In this document: piece after piece, positions 6,055-7,084 of the stretch
How positions within the stretch are numbered: position 1 is the stretch's first letter
Layout of the letters: every line of letters begins with the position of its first letter
NCBI GenBank assembly: GCA_005880175.1
Contig: VBJR01000374.1
Span: forward strand, 9,103-16,186
Direction of reading: 5' to 3'
DNA length: 7,084 nt
From: Chloroflexota bacterium
GTDB taxonomy: Bacteria > Chloroflexota > Dormibacteria > Dormibacterales > Dormibacteraceae
Program-made: the position numbers and the translations under genes
Notes under the pieces: model-generated
Seen by the model: the letters and a program-made list of their open reading frames with translations, nothing else
The model's database searches: none
What the model was told of the DNA's origin: nothing

Positions 6055-7084
6055 ATGACCGACGAGCCACGAGGACGACTCCAGCGCCTGGTCCCCGGCC
6101 TGCTCCGGCAGCCGGGGCCGTTTCGCGTGTTCTGGGCCGGCCAGACCGTCTCGCTGTTCGGTGACCAGGTCTCGGTGATCGCCGTGCCGCTGACGGCCGT
6201 GCTGGTGCTCCACGCCGGGCCGGCCGAGATGGGCGGCCTGGTCGCGGCCGCCTGGCTGCCCAGCCTGCTGTTCGCGCTGCACGCCGGCGCCTGGGTGGAC
6301 CGGACCGGCCACCGGCGGCGGATCATGCTCGCGGCCGACGTGGGTCGGGCCCTGTGCCTGCTCACCGTGCCGGCGGCCGCGGCGCTGCACGGCCTGACGC
6401 TGGTCCAGCTCTACGCCGTGGTCTTCGTGAACGGCAGTCTGAGCGTGCTGTTCAACGTGTCCAGCCAGGCGTTCTTCGTGTCCACCGTGCCCAGGGAGCG
6501 GTACGTCGAGGGCCAGTCGCTGGTCCACGGCAGCCGCGCCTTCTCTCTGATCGGCGGCCCCAGCGTGGGCGGCCTGCTCGCCCAGGCGCTGTCGGCGCCG
6601 GGCGCCCTGGTGGCTGACGCGATCTCGTTCCTCGCCTCCGCCCTGTCGCTGAGCGCGGTGAACCCGCCGGAGCCGGAGACCGAGCGGGACCGCCGCGGGC
6701 TGGTCCTCTCGGGCCTGCGGTTCGTGTTCCGGACGCCCGTGATGCGCGCGGCCCTCGGCGCGACGGCGACGATCAACCTGTTCCAGCTCGCGTACAGCGC
6801 GCTGGCGGTCCTCTACATCGTGGACCAGCTGCGGGTGACGCCGGGCGTGCTGGGGGTGGTGCTGGGCTGCGGCTCGGTGGGCGCCCTGCTCGGCTCGGTG
6901 GTGGCCGGGCGGCTGGCCAGGCGCGCCGGCATCGGCCCGACGTTCGTGATCGGCTGCGTGCTGTTCCCGGCGCCGCTCCTGCTCACGCCGCTGGCCGGGG
7001 GTCCCATGCCCGTCGTGCTGGCCATGCTGCTGGCCGCCCAGTTCGGCGCCGGGATGGGCGTGATGATCCTCGACATCAGCGCCG
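6055..7084 (+). CDS. MFS exporter of the MFS_3/EntS-like type, N-terminal part
   Basis: ATG at 6055 follows a good ribosome site (GGGAGGTG, 6045-6052) with 2 nt in between, and 343 codons stay open to the window edge, so the C-terminus is missing. The protein begins with a short basic cytoplasmic tail (MTDEPRGRLQRL), then FRVFWAGQTVSLFGDQVSVIAVPL (about residues 23-46), the typical opening of the MFS_3 family that includes the enterobactin exporter EntS. The helix 2-3 loop has GAWVDRTGHRRRIML (about 78-92), the family's form of MFS motif A, and RERYVEGQSLVHGSR (about 148-162) is the family's central signature. About nine or ten helices are visible. Relatives export siderophores, macrolides and other small molecules by proton antiport; the substrate here is unknown. 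It follows the disrupted protease in the same direction but is separated from it by a strong hairpin, so a shared operon is unlikely. Confidence 0.88.
   Translation, partial: MTDEPRGRLQRLVPGLLRQPGPFRVFWAGQTVSLFGDQVSVIAVPLTAVLVLHAGPAEMGGLVAAAWLPSLLFALHAGAWVDRTGHRRRIMLAADVGRALCLLTVPAAAALHGLTLVQLYAVVFVNGSLSVLFNVSSQAFFVSTVPRERYVEGQSLVHGSRAFSLIGGPSVGGLLAQALSAPGALVADAISFLASALSLSAVNPPEPETERDRRGLVLSGLRFVFRTPVMRAALGATATINLFQLAYSALAVLYIVDQLRVTPGVLGVVLGCGSVGALLGSVVAGRLARRAGIGPTFVIGCVLFPAPLLLTPLAGGPMPVVLAMLLAAQFGAGMGVMILDISA

Overview
The window is about 7.1 kb of very GC-rich DNA. Codon third positions are almost always G or C, hairpins lack U-tracts, and one transcript looks leaderless. The protein families present are typical of Actinomycetota: a secreted phospholipase C-like phosphoesterase, a proline-rich membrane-anchored trypsin/PDZ protease, and MFS carriers. 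A high-GC actinobacterium is the best reading; genus or order cannot be fixed from the sequence.

Layout, left to right. (1) Positions 1-368, minus strand: the N-terminal third of a secreted phosphoesterase/phospholipase C-family enzyme, cut by the window edge and absent from any simple full-length ORF listing. (2) 471-1673, minus: a LarA-type (nickel-pincer) 2-hydroxyacid racemase homologue with all visible cofactor and catalytic residues. A good sigma70-like promoter sits exactly where a leaderless transcript would begin at its second ATG. (3) 1764-2900, plus and divergent from larA: a short MetE-like zinc methyltransferase of the YxjG/YxjH type with an intact His-Cys-Glu-Cys zinc site. (4) 2901-2987: a short convergent intergenic region with a two-copy tandem repeat and a hairpin. 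(5) 2988-4253, minus: a 12-helix MFS carrier resembling the SLC45/sucrose-type branch. (6) 4254-4435: a divergent intergenic region with a 22-bp-spaced direct repeat. (7) 4436-5953, plus: an HtrA-like membrane-anchored serine protease with a proline-rich N-terminus, a transmembrane helix, a trypsin domain and a PDZ domain. It is broken twice as written: once in its proline-rich repeats, and once where a conserved segment of the protease domain has been lost. (8) A strong GC hairpin at 5979-6005, then (9) 6055 to the window end, plus: an MFS_3/EntS-like exporter, truncated by the edge.

There is no strong evidence that these genes form one system. The possible functional unit is the divergent larA-homologue/metE-like pair. 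The phosphoesterase lies downstream of larA on the same strand but has its own ribosome-binding site and a 102-bp gap. No RNA genes, CRISPR, transposase, integrase or phage genes were seen. The most notable items are the doubly disrupted protease with a perfect 42-bp repeat starting at one break, the apparently leaderless larA promoter, the tandem repeat between convergent genes, and the orphan LarA homologue. I found nothing I would call a new defence or biosynthetic system.
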